Below, in pieces: positions 51,646 to 61,592 of a stretch of 64,000 nucleotides of DNA. The stretch is taken from contig NZ_CP011774.1 in assembly GCF_001412535.1 (NCBI RefSeq), positions 801,501 to 865,500 on the forward strand, read 5' to 3'. Both the position numbers and the translations under genes were made by a program. The notes under the pieces are model-generated. The model had not been told where the DNA came from. It saw nothing but the letters and a program-made list of their open reading frames with translations, and did no database searches. The stretch's first letter is position 1. Every line of letters begins with the position of its first letter. This DNA is from Limnohabitans sp. 63ED37-2. Its GTDB lineage: Bacteria > Pseudomonadota > Gammaproteobacteria > Burkholderiales > Burkholderiaceae_C.

Positions 51646-53112
51646 GTGCTGAAGAACACATGGACAAAGACAGCTGCATCGGCCTGCATGGCCACTGCCA
51701 TGCTGGCAGGGTGGGTCATGGTGCCCGCAACGGGCGCTTTGGCGCAGTCCCCATCTGCAGCGGTGCGTGGCCTGCCCGACTTCACCGACCTGGTGGAGCA
51801 GGTGGGTCCCTCGGTGGTGAACATCCGCACTCTGGAAAAAGCACGCCCCAATACGCCCAGTGCTGGCGGTCCTGACGAAGAGATGCAGGAGTTGTTTCGT
51901 CGCTTCTTCGGCGTTCCTATGCCCAATGCGCCACGCCAAGGCCCGCGGCAAAACCGACCCGAGCAAGAAGCCCAACCTCGGGGTGTGGGATCGGGTTTCA
52001 TCTTGAGTTCTGACGGTTTCATCATGACCAACGCCCATGTGGTCGAGGGCGCCGATGAGGTGATGGTGACCCTGCCAGACAAACGTGAATTCAAGGCCCG
52101 CATTGTGGGCGCCGACAAACGCACCGATGTGGCGGTTGTGAAAATCCAGGCCACTGGACTGCCCGCTGTCAAAGTGGGCGATGTCAACCGCTTGCGTGTG
52201 GGCGAGTGGGTCATGGCCATCGGCTCTCCGTTTGGCCTCGAGAACACCGTCACGGCGGGCATCGTGAGCGCCAAGCAGCGCGACACGGGGGACTATTTGC
52301 CCTTCATCCAGACCGATGTGGCCATCAACCCTGGCAACTCGGGCGGTCCCTTGATCAATATGCGCGGCGAAGTGGTGGGCATCAACAGCCAAATTTACTC
52401 CCGCTCAGGTGGGTTCATGGGCATCTCTTTTGCGATCCCCATGGACGAAGCCATGCGGGTCAGTGAGCAGCTGCGTGCCTCCGGGCGTGTGAGCCGAGGC
52501 CGCATCGGTGTGCAAATTGCGCCTGTGACCAAAGAAGTGGCCGAATCAATTGGCTTGGGCAAAGCACAAGGCGTGTTGGTGCGTGGTGTGGAGGAGGGCT
52601 CGCCTGCCGAAAAAGCGGGCATCGAAGCGGGTGACATCATCACCCGTTTTGATGGCAAGTCCATCGAAAAACCTGCCGACTTGCCGCGTGCAGTGGGCAA
52701 CACCAAGCCTGGCAGTCAAGTGGCGCTGACGGTCTTCCGTCGGGGGGCCACCAAAGACTTGAAGGTCACGGTCGCCGAGATCGAGCCGGAAAAAGTGGCT
52801 GCTGCGGCACCCGAGAAAAAAGCGCCGGCCGCCAAGATCGCCCACTTGGGTCTGAGCCTGAGTGATTTGAGCGAAGCCCAAAAGAAAGAAGCACGTGTGC
52901 GCTCTGGCGTGCGGGTGGATGCGGCCGTGGACGCTGCCGCACGGGCGGGCATTCGCGAGGGTGACCTGATCCTGGCGGTGGCCAACACCGAAGTCAGCTC
53001 GGTACAGGTGTTCGAATCATTGATGGCCCGCATCGACAAGAGCCGACCGGTCAGTGTGCTGATCCGTCGAGGTGACGGCGCGCAGTACGTGCTGATACGA
53101 CCCGCGCCTTGA
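51646..53112 (+). CDS. mucD: Periplasmic serine protease MucD (DegP/HtrA family)
   Basis: 488 aa. A signal peptide (to about residue 33, ALAQ) is followed by a trypsin-like domain with His131 (TNAHVVEG), Asp161 (RTDVAVVKI) and Ser232 (GNSGGPL), then two PDZ domains (about 280-370 and 400-485). It removes misfolded envelope proteins. The start is GTG, preceded by AAGGAGG at 5 bp. In relatives it is co-transcribed with rpoE and its anti-sigma genes; here those are gone, so its control must differ. Confidence 0.95.
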   Translation: MLKNTWTKTAASACMATAMLAGWVMVPATGALAQSPSAAVRGLPDFTDLVEQVGPSVVNIRTLEKARPNTPSAGGPDEEMQELFRRFFGVPMPNAPRQGPRQNRPEQEAQPRGVGSGFILSSDGFIMTNAHVVEGADEVMVTLPDKREFKARIVGADKRTDVAVVKIQATGLPAVKVGDVNRLRVGEWVMAIGSPFGLENTVTAGIVSAKQRDTGDYLPFIQTDVAINPGNSGGPLINMRGEVVGINSQIYSRSGGFMGISFAIPMDEAMRVSEQLRASGRVSRGRIGVQIAPVTKEVAESIGLGKAQGVLVRGVEEGSPAEKAGIEAGDIITRFDGKSIEKPADLPRAVGNTKPGSQVALTVFRRGATKDLKVTVAEIEPEKVAAAAPEKKAPAAKIAHLGLSLSDLSEAQKKEARVRSGVRVDAAVDAAARAGIREGDLILAVANTEVSSVQVFESLMARIDKSRPVSVLIRRGDGAQYVLIRPAP

Positions 53113-53394
53113 TGGCTGTCAAGCCCAAGCGACCCTGAAACCCCTGTGGTTTTGGGGTTGTTGGGCCCAAGCGTCATTTTGAGGGGGTATCTGCTCATCG
53201 TAAAAAATATTTTTGAAGTTTGTATTCGCTAACATTTTTGATGCCTCATGCCGAATTTGGATAAAATCAAGCGTCTTGATCCCTCATTCATGGCATATAG
53301 AGCAGGTCTGGATTCACCATGCGGGATTTCCCGCAAGTGTCCACCGATGATCCACAGACAGCCCACAAGTTGTTCATGCACTCGCAAACTTGAT

Positions 53395-53403
53395 TGTGGA
53401 TAA
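53395..53403 (-). promoter_or_regulatory. Consensus DnaA box
   Basis: TGTGGATAA on the plus strand, which is TTATCCACA on the minus strand, a perfect match to the strong DnaA site. A weaker relative, TGATCCACA, is at 53348-53356. No dnaA or dnaN gene is near, so this is not shown to be an origin. Confidence 0.55.
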
Positions 53404-53530
53404 GTTGTTGATAAGTTTCATGTTGCATAGCAGCAACGACCTGCCCAACCCGGTTGCGGGGCTGTGCGAATGGGCCAATTTGCCTACAATGAAGTCCCAA
53501 CTATCGCAGTTGCCATTGATTGTTGGTTCA

Positions 53531-53561
53531 GGGCGCGTCGCCACCAGACGCGCCCTTTTTT
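53531..53561 (+). terminator. Rho-independent terminator before lepA
   Basis: GGGCGCGTC and GACGCGCCC form a perfect 9-bp stem around a 7-nt loop, followed by six T residues. It lies 45 bp before the lepA ATG, so either it ends an upstream transcript or it attenuates lepA. Confidence 0.88.
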
Positions 53562-53605
53562 CTTTTCCGGATCGTTGATCCACCATCACTTGCAGAACTT
53601 CCTTG

Positions 53606-55413
<1,808 letters not shown>

Positions 55414-55414
<1 letters not shown>

Positions 55415-56379
55415 TGCCCTTTTTAACGTCTTTGGTGTTGGCCTCCTTTGTGGGTTACGCCGGTGCTTGGTACCTCGGTCTCATCGAGGGCAACTTTGCG
55501 CTGCTCCTGCTTTTGGCCACGGTGGTCACCGGCATTTATTGGCTGGCTGAGCGCTTCGTGTTCATGCCGCAGCGCCTTAAAGCGGTGGCGCAGCTCGAAG
55601 CCGAAACCGCCCAGCGCCGCGCCGAGTTGGCCAAAATGGGCATCGACAAGGTGGACACCGACATCCGCGAGTCCCGCGAGAAGCTGCTCATGCAGCCTTG
55701 GTGGCTGGACTGGACTGCCGGACTCTTTCCCGTGATCGTGGTGGTGTTTGTACTGCGCTCGTTCTTGTTCGAGCCCTTCAAGATCCCCTCGGGTTCCATG
55801 ATCCCGACCCTGCTCATTGGCGACCTGATTTTGGTGAACAAATTCCATTACGGCATTCGCTTGCCCGTGGCCAACACCAAGCTGACCGAAGGTACACCGG
55901 TGCAGCGTGGTGATGTGATGGTGTTCCGCTACCCACCCAAGCCCAGTGTGGACTACATCAAGCGCGTGGTCGGTCTGCCCGGGGACGAGGTGGCTTACTT
56001 GAACAAAAGCCTGACCATCAACGGCAAGGCCGTGCCCACCGAAGTGCTGCCGGACTTTTTTGACGAGTCCACCATGCGCTACCACAAGCACCGCCGTGAA
56101 AGCTTGGGTGCCAAGCCGCACCAAACGCTGCAGGACGATGACCGCCCGGCCTTTGTGCCTGGCGCTGACCAGTTCGTGGGCCGTGAAAACTGCAATTACA
56201 CCGTCGAAGGCGTGACCTGCAAGGTGCCCGCTGGGCACTACTTCATGATGGGCGACAACCGCGACAACTCGCTGGATTCGCGCTATTTTGGTTTTGTGCC
56301 GGACGGCAACATCGTGGGCAAAGCCTTCTTTGTGTGGATGAACTTTGGTGATCTCAAGCGCATTGGCGCTTTTGACTGA
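55414..56379 (+). CDS. lepB: Signal peptidase I
   Basis: A 321-aa inner-membrane peptidase that removes Sec signal peptides. Two membrane regions (about 4-45 and 102-117) are followed by the catalytic domain with Ser128 (PSGSMIPTL) and Lys183 (YIKRVVGLPGD), then GDNRDNSLDSR. It may process the signal peptides of MucD and the LivK-like protein in this window. It shares one base with lepA. Confidence 0.95.
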
Positions 56380-56386
56380 GGTGGGC

Positions 56387-57079
56387 GTGGCGACTTCCCC
56401 CGTTCTGTCCGAATTGCAAGTCCGGCTGGGTTACGCCTTCCGTCAGCAAGCTTTGCTGCAGCAAGCGGTCACGCACCGCAGCTTCAGTGCCGACCACAAC
56501 GAGCGCCTGGAATTTTTGGGTGACTCAGTGCTCAACCTGTCGGTGGCCCACCTGCTGTACACGCAACTGGCCAATTTGCCCGAGGGCGATTTGTCGCGGG
56601 TGCGGGCCAACCTGGTCAAGCAAGACACGCTGCACCAACTGGCCAAAACCTTGGACTTGCCTGCCGTGATGCGATTGGGCGAGGGGGAGATGCGCTCGGG
56701 CGGTCAAAACCGTCCGTCCATTCTGGCCGATGCCCTGGAAGCCATCATTGGCGCGGTTTACCTGGACGGCGGCTACAAGGATGCACAAGCCTTGGTCGAG
56801 CGACTGTTTGCCCAGGTCGACATCAAACCCGACATGCAGGCTGTGGGCAAAGACCCCAAGACCGAATTGCAAGAGTGGCTGCAAGGGCGCAAGCTCGCGC
56901 TGCCCAAATACACCGTGGTCGGCACCTCCGGGGCGGCGCACCGCCAGCAGTTCGAGGTCTCTTGCGAAGTGACTGAATTGCGCCAAACCCAACAAGGCTC
57001 GGGCGCATCGCGTCGCGCTGCCGAACAAGCAGCGGCAGCCGCCATGCTGCTCACCTTGAAATCCGAAAGCGCCGCATGA
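56387..57079 (+). CDS. rnc: Ribonuclease III
   Basis: A 230-aa double-strand-specific RNase that processes rRNA precursors. The signature ERLEFLGDSVLNL (about residue 36) holds the metal-binding acidic residues. A double-stranded-RNA-binding domain follows at about 155-225, with the Ala-rich ASRRAAEQAAAAAM helix. GTG 56387 just after lepB fits; a longer frame begins at 56345. The stop overlaps the era start (ATGA). Confidence 0.93.
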   Translation: MATSPVLSELQVRLGYAFRQQALLQQAVTHRSFSADHNERLEFLGDSVLNLSVAHLLYTQLANLPEGDLSRVRANLVKQDTLHQLAKTLDLPAVMRLGEGEMRSGGQNRPSILADALEAIIGAVYLDGGYKDAQALVERLFAQVDIKPDMQAVGKDPKTELQEWLQGRKLALPKYTVVGTSGAAHRQQFEVSCEVTELRQTQQGSGASRRAAEQAAAAAMLLTLKSESAA

Positions 57080-58143
57080 GCACCGATAAAAAAAACGCAC
57101 CTTCCGAATCTGCGACTGAACGCACGCTGCAAGAGCAAACCATGCGCCGCCCCGTGCAAATCGCGGGCGTGACCATCCAGCCACGCGACGCATCGGAAGA
57201 CGCTGCTTTACCCCCGGTTGCGGCCACAGCAGCGCCCGTGCCCGTTGATGGCCAGCGCTGCGGTTTGGTGGCCATTGTGGGCAAGCCCAACGTGGGCAAA
57301 TCCACCTTGCTCAACGCCTTGGTGGGCCAAAAAATCAGCATCACCTCGCGCAAAGCACAAACCACGCGCCACCGCATCACCGGCATCCGTACCCAGGGCG
57401 CTGCCCAGTATGTGTTTGTGGACACCCCGGGTTTCCAGACCATCCACGGCACCGCACTCAACAAGTCGCTCAACAAGACCGTGGTCGGCGCGGTGAGTGA
57501 TGTGGATCTGGTGTTGTTTGTGGTCGAGGCGGGCAGCTTCACCACGGCGGACGCCAAAGTGCTGGCCCTGCTCAAGCCCGGCATCCCAGTTTTGCTGGTG
57601 GCCAACAAACTCGACAATGTGCACCGCCGTGGCGATATCGCGCCCTGGCTGCAAAGCATGCAAGAGCGCCACGCCTTCACCGAGTTTGTGCCCATGTCGG
57701 CCAAGCAGCCCAAGGACATCGAGCGCCTGCTGGGCATTTGCGAAAAATACCTGCCCGAGCAGCCGTGGTGGCATGCCGAAGACGAACTGACCGATCGCAG
57801 CGAGAAGTTCCTGGCCAGCGAAATGGTGCGCGAAAAACTCTTCCGCTTGACGGGCGACGAGCTGCCCTACACCTCCACCGTGGTGATCGACAAGTTTGAA
57901 GAAGAAGCCGGTCGCACGGCCAAGCGCATGCTGCGCATCGCGGCCACGATCGTGGTCGAGCGCGAAGGGCATAAGGCCATGGTGATCGGTGACAAAGGCG
58001 AAAAGCTCAAGCGCATCGGCACCGAAACCCGCGTCGAGCTGGAAAAGCTGCTGGACGCCAAGGTGTTCATCGAGCTGTGGGTCAAGGTGCGTTCGGGTTG
58101 GGCCGACGACGAAGCCCGCGTGCGCAGCTTCGGCTACGAGTAA
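57076..58143 (+). CDS. era: GTPase Era
   Basis: A 355-aa 30S-assembly GTPase. G1 is GKPNVGKST (about residue 70), G3 is VDTPGF, G4 is NKLD, and the C-terminal KH domain has the GDKGEKLKRIG loop that contacts 16S rRNA. The first 58 or so residues are a Ser/Ala/Pro-rich extension not found in the E. coli protein (301 aa). Overlaps rnc by 4 bp. Confidence 0.95.
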   Translation: MSTDKKNAPSESATERTLQEQTMRRPVQIAGVTIQPRDASEDAALPPVAATAAPVPVDGQRCGLVAIVGKPNVGKSTLLNALVGQKISITSRKAQTTRHRITGIRTQGAAQYVFVDTPGFQTIHGTALNKSLNKTVVGAVSDVDLVLFVVEAGSFTTADAKVLALLKPGIPVLLVANKLDNVHRRGDIAPWLQSMQERHAFTEFVPMSAKQPKDIERLLGICEKYLPEQPWWHAEDELTDRSEKFLASEMVREKLFRLTGDELPYTSTVVIDKFEEEAGRTAKRMLRIAATIVVEREGHKAMVIGDKGEKLKRIGTETRVELEKLLDAKVFIELWVKVRSGWADDEARVRSFGYE

Positions 58144-58154
58144 TTCCATCGCCA

Positions 58155-58904
58155 ATGGCCTCCAAGCGGATCGCAGACGAGCCAGCCTATGTGCTGCACC
58201 GCTACGACTGGAGCGAAACCAGTTTGATTCTGGAAGTCTTCACCCGTCATCACGGCCGGGTGGCCTTGGTGGCCAAAGGGGCCAAACGGCCCACATCGAG
58301 TTTTCGCCCGGTGCTCTTGCCGCTGCAGCCTTTGTCGCTGGCCTTCGGGAGCGACGGCGACATCCGCACCCTCAAATCGGCCGAATGGGTGGGCGGCCAC
58401 GTTATGCCCACGGGCGAAGCGCTGCTGTCGGGCTATTACCTCAATGAGTTGCTGATGCGCCTGACCGCGCGAGACGATCCGCATCCGCAGCTGTTTGAGG
58501 TGTATGCCGCCGCGGTGCGCCTGTTGGCCAGCGGTGACCCCGACGCCCTGCAATGGGCTTTGCGCGGTTTTGAATTGCTGCTGCTCAAGGAAATGGGCCT
58601 GTTGCCCGCCCTGAACCTGCAGACCTTGACCCTCAAGCCGTTGTCGCCCACCGACAGTTACGCCTTGGTGCCCGAGGCTGGTCTGCAGTGGGTGAGCGAT
58701 GACCCGCGCCACGCCTTGCGCGGCGAACAGTGGCTGGCGCTGCACGCGGCGCTGTCGTCGTCCAGCCCCTTCGCCGCCTTGCTGCGCGAGTGCGCCGATC
58801 TGCTGGTGCAGCTGCAGCGCCCCTTGCGCCTCTTGCTCAACTACCATTGTGGTGTGGGCGCTTTGCGCACACGCCAAATGATGCTGGACTTGCAAACTTT
58901 ATGA
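58155..58904 (+). CDS. recO: DNA repair protein RecO
   Basis: A 249-aa mediator that loads RecA onto SSB-coated DNA. An N-terminal OB-fold (AYVLHRYDWSETSLILEVFTRHHGRVALVAKGA) and a helical C-terminal region (FELLLLKEMGLLP) match the family. ATG 58155 was chosen as the OB start. The stop overlaps the pdxJ ATG (ATGA). Confidence 0.93.
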   Translation: MASKRIADEPAYVLHRYDWSETSLILEVFTRHHGRVALVAKGAKRPTSSFRPVLLPLQPLSLAFGSDGDIRTLKSAEWVGGHVMPTGEALLSGYYLNELLMRLTARDDPHPQLFEVYAAAVRLLASGDPDALQWALRGFELLLLKEMGLLPALNLQTLTLKPLSPTDSYALVPEAGLQWVSDDPRHALRGEQWLALHAALSSSSPFAALLRECADLLVQLQRPLRLLLNYHCGVGALRTRQMMLDLQTL

Positions 58905-59662
58905 ACACCTCCGCGACCCCTTCTTCCCAAGGCGTGGCCCTGTCGGTCAACGTCAACAAAGTCGCGCTGCTGCGCAACTCACGTCACTTGGGCATTCCGA
59001 GTGTGGTCCGTGCTGCCGAGTTGTGCCTCCAAGCGGGTGCGAACGGCATCACCATCCACCCCCGCCCTGATGAGCGGCACATCCGCGCGAGCGACGTGCC
59101 CGAGCTCCACGCCCTCATGCAAGCCTGGCCCGAGCGCGAGTTCAACATCGAAGGCAACCCTTTTCACAACCTGATGGACCATGTGCGTGCCGTGCGCCCG
59201 CACCAGGTGACCTTTGTGCCCGACAGCGAAGGCCAGTTCACCAGCGACCACGGCTGGGCCTTCCCGCAAGATGCTGAGCGCCTCAAACCCTTGATCGCCG
59301 AATGCAAGGCGCTGGGTGTGCGCGTGAGCCTGTTCATGGACCCGATTCCAGAGCAAATGGCCGCAGCCCGCGCTGTGGGGGCTGACCGGGTGGAGCTCTA
59401 CACCGAGCCCTATGCCGCCGCCTTTGGCACGCCAGAACAAGCCATGCAGCTGCAGCGCTACGCCGATGCCGCCGTGGCCGCTACACAAGCGGGCCTGGGC
59501 CTGAATGCAGGCCACGACCTCAACCGCGACAACCTGCCCGCCTTTGTGGCCGCGGTGAAGGGTCTGCAAGAAGTCTCGATTGGCCACGCCTTCATGGCCG
59601 ATGCGCTGGAGATGGGTTACACCGCGACGGTGCAGGCGTATTTGGCTTGCCTGAACCCATGA
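58901..59662 (+). CDS. pdxJ: Pyridoxine 5'-phosphate synthase
   Basis: A 253-aa TIM-barrel enzyme that makes pyridoxine phosphate from 1-deoxyxylulose 5-phosphate and aminoacetone phosphate. LSVNVNKVALLRNSR, GITIHPRPDERHI (with catalytic His) and LNAGHDLNRDN are diagnostic. Overlaps recO and acpS by 4 bp each. Confidence 0.96.
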   Translation: MNTSATPSSQGVALSVNVNKVALLRNSRHLGIPSVVRAAELCLQAGANGITIHPRPDERHIRASDVPELHALMQAWPEREFNIEGNPFHNLMDHVRAVRPHQVTFVPDSEGQFTSDHGWAFPQDAERLKPLIAECKALGVRVSLFMDPIPEQMAAARAVGADRVELYTEPYAAAFGTPEQAMQLQRYADAAVAATQAGLGLNAGHDLNRDNLPAFVAAVKGLQEVSIGHAFMADALEMGYTATVQAYLACLNP

Positions 59663-60066
59663 TCTACGGCATCGGCACCGACATCTGCGACATCCGCCGC
59701 ATCCGGGCCAGCTTGGACAAGCACGGCGAGCGTTTTGCCGCCAAGGTGCTGTCGGATGCCGAAATGGCCACTTGGAAAGTCCGCAGCGCCCGCTGGCCCG
59801 AGCGCGGTGTGCGCTACCTGGCCACCCGTTTCTCGGCCAAAGAGGCCTTCAGCAAGGCGATTGGTCTGGGCATGCGCATGCCCATGACCTGGCGGCTGTG
59901 CGAGGTGGCCAAGCTGCCCAGTGGCCAGCCGGTCATCGTGCTGCATGGGGTGCTCAAAGAGTGGTTTGAGGGCAAAAACCTCAGCGCCCACATCACCGTC
60001 ACCGACGAATCCGAATACGCCGCCAGCTTCTGCGTGGTCGAAACCCAAAGCCCCCCGCGCCCTTGA
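59659..60066 (+). CDS. acpS: Holo-ACP synthase
   Basis: A 135-aa phosphopantetheinyl transferase that activates acyl carrier protein. MIYGIGTDICDIRRI holds the metal-binding Asp, and RFSAKEAFSKAIG holds the Glu and Lys of the active site. Its target, acpP, is in the fab cluster of the same window. Overlaps pdxJ (ATGA). Confidence 0.95.
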   Translation: MIYGIGTDICDIRRIRASLDKHGERFAAKVLSDAEMATWKVRSARWPERGVRYLATRFSAKEAFSKAIGLGMRMPMTWRLCEVAKLPSGQPVIVLHGVLKEWFEGKNLSAHITVTDESEYAASFCVVETQSPPRP

Positions 60067-60103
60067 TTTGCCGCGCAGGCCCCCCACTTGGAATCTACAC
60101 CCC

Positions 60104-61189
60104 ATGACACTGCACGCCCCCCTGATCCTGGACATTGCTGGCACCACCTTGACCGAGGTGGACCGCCGCCGCTTGGCCCACCCCTTGGTGGGCGGCATGA
60201 TTTTGTTTGGCCGCAATTGGCAAAGCCGTGCACAACTCACCGAGCTGTGTGCCGAGATCAAAAACATCCGCGCCGACCTCTTGATCGCGGTTGACCATGA
60301 AGGCGGGCGTGTGCAACGCTTTCGCACCGACGGCTTTACCCATTTGCCACCCATGCGTGCCCTGGGCGAACTGTGGTCGCAAGACGACAAGGGCCAGCCC
60401 GGCTCGGGCGTGCTCAAGGCCTGCGAAGCGGCCACCTCGGCGGGCTTTGTGCTGGCCAGCGAGCTGCGTGCTTGTGGTGTGGACTTCAGCTTCACGCCTG
60501 TGCTGGATCTGGACCACGGCGAGAGTGGTGTGATTGGCGACCGCGCTTTTGCGCGGGACCCGCGTGTGGTGAGCCTGCTGGCCCGCAGCCTGATGCAGGG
60601 CCTGCTGCAAGCGGGCATGGGCAACTGCGGCAAACATTTCCCCGGGCACGGTGCCGTGAAGGCCGACTCGCATGTGGCGCTGCCGGTGGACAAACGTGGC
60701 CTCAAAACCATTTTGGCTGACGATGCACAGCCTTACCGTTGGCTCACCAGTGTGCTCACGGCCGTGATGCCTGCCCATGTGATCTACAGCAAGGTGGACA
60801 GCCGCCCAGCGGGCTTTTCACCGCGCTGGCTGCAAGACATTTTGCGGGCTCAGCTGGGTTTCCAGGGTGTGGTTTGCACCGACGACCTGTCGATGGCCGC
60901 CGCACGGCAGCTGGAGGGGCAGACCCTCAGCTACACCCAGGCCGTCATCACCGCGCTGCACGCGGGCTGCGACCTGGCCCTGCTGTGCAACCGCTCGGCG
61001 GTGAACGGTGGCGCCGAGCTGGACGAGGTGCTCGACCAACTGGCCGAAGCCCAGCTCAAGGGCCATTGGACCCCCAGCGAGATCAGCGAAGAGCGGCGCT
61101 TAAACCTCTTGCCCCGATCTCCAGCTCGCCCCTGGGACGAGCTGGTGCGCTCGGCCGATTACATGCAGGCGCTTGACCGCCTGCCTTGA
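60104..61189 (+). CDS. nagZ: Beta-N-acetylhexosaminidase
   Basis: A 361-aa glycoside hydrolase family 3 enzyme for peptidoglycan recycling in the cytoplasm. VDHEGGRVQRF (about residue 62) and GKHFPGHGAVKADSH with its catalytic His are clear; the nucleophile Asp is in VVCTDDLSM. ATG 60104 begins the barrel. Starts 37 bp after acpS. Confidence 0.94.
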   Translation: MTLHAPLILDIAGTTLTEVDRRRLAHPLVGGMILFGRNWQSRAQLTELCAEIKNIRADLLIAVDHEGGRVQRFRTDGFTHLPPMRALGELWSQDDKGQPGSGVLKACEAATSAGFVLASELRACGVDFSFTPVLDLDHGESGVIGDRAFARDPRVVSLLARSLMQGLLQAGMGNCGKHFPGHGAVKADSHVALPVDKRGLKTILADDAQPYRWLTSVLTAVMPAHVIYSKVDSRPAGFSPRWLQDILRAQLGFQGVVCTDDLSMAAARQLEGQTLSYTQAVITALHAGCDLALLCNRSAVNGGAELDEVLDQLAEAQLKGHWTPSEISEERRLNLLPRSPARPWDELVRSADYMQALDRLP

Positions 61190-61206
61190 CCTGAACAGGA
61201 ACTTGG

Positions 61207-61527
61207 ATGAACTGGATCGCCAAAATTTTCATGGCCCTGCTCGGGCTGGCCTTTCTGGTGGCCTTGCTCTTTGGCGTGGCCTGCTACACCGTTTATGCCA
61301 CGCTGCGTTGGCTGTTGACGGGTCGCAAGCCCCAGGTGGTGCTGGTCTGGCAACAGTTCAGCGCCATGCGCCAGAACTTCAAGCAAGGCGGCTTTCGTGC
61401 CGGGCCTTCGCAGGGCTTTGAAGGCCCCAGGGGACGCCACAGCGCCCACGATGACCAGGTGGTGGACGTGGAAGTGCGCGAGGTGGTGGAAGACGCGCCG
61501 CGCTTGCCGCCTCGCAAGCCGCATTAA
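61207..61527 (+). CDS. Small membrane hypothetical protein
   Basis: 106 aa. One hydrophobic segment, possibly two short helices, spans about residues 5-38, followed by a basic stretch (LTGRKPQ) and a polar tail with an Asp/Glu run (DVEVREVVED). No known domain recognised. It starts 17 bp after nagZ with an AGGAA ahead, so it probably belongs to the same operon. Confidence 0.65.
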   Translation: MNWIAKIFMALLGLAFLVALLFGVACYTVYATLRWLLTGRKPQVVLVWQQFSAMRQNFKQGGFRAGPSQGFEGPRGRHSAHDDQVVDVEVREVVEDAPRLPPRKPH

Positions 61528-61548
61528 CGGGATTAGCCCCTTGAAACA

Positions 61549-61574
61549 ACAAACCCGGCCTAGACCGGGTTTGT
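61549..61574. terminator. Terminator between the nagZ operon and lysS
   Basis: ACAAACCCGG and CCGGGTTTGT form a perfect 10-bp stem with a CCTAGA loop. The arms end in A/T runs, so it can serve both converging genes, although the T tract is short. Confidence 0.7.
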
Positions 61575-61592
61575 CATTGGGGCTCGGTGAAC

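Larger units (their letters stand above)
53113..53605. other. 493-bp mucD-lepA intergenic region
   Basis: No convincing gene. It holds an AT-rich stretch (about 53200-53250), a perfect DnaA box (53395-53403), a TACAAT box (53485-53490) and a strong terminator (53531-53561) just before lepA. This is longer than expected for a mucD-lepA gap. Confidence 0.6.

Noticed and set aside
53113..53605. Replication origin next to the DnaA box
   Set aside because: Only one perfect box, with no dnaA, dnaN or gidA neighbourhood; the evidence is too thin.
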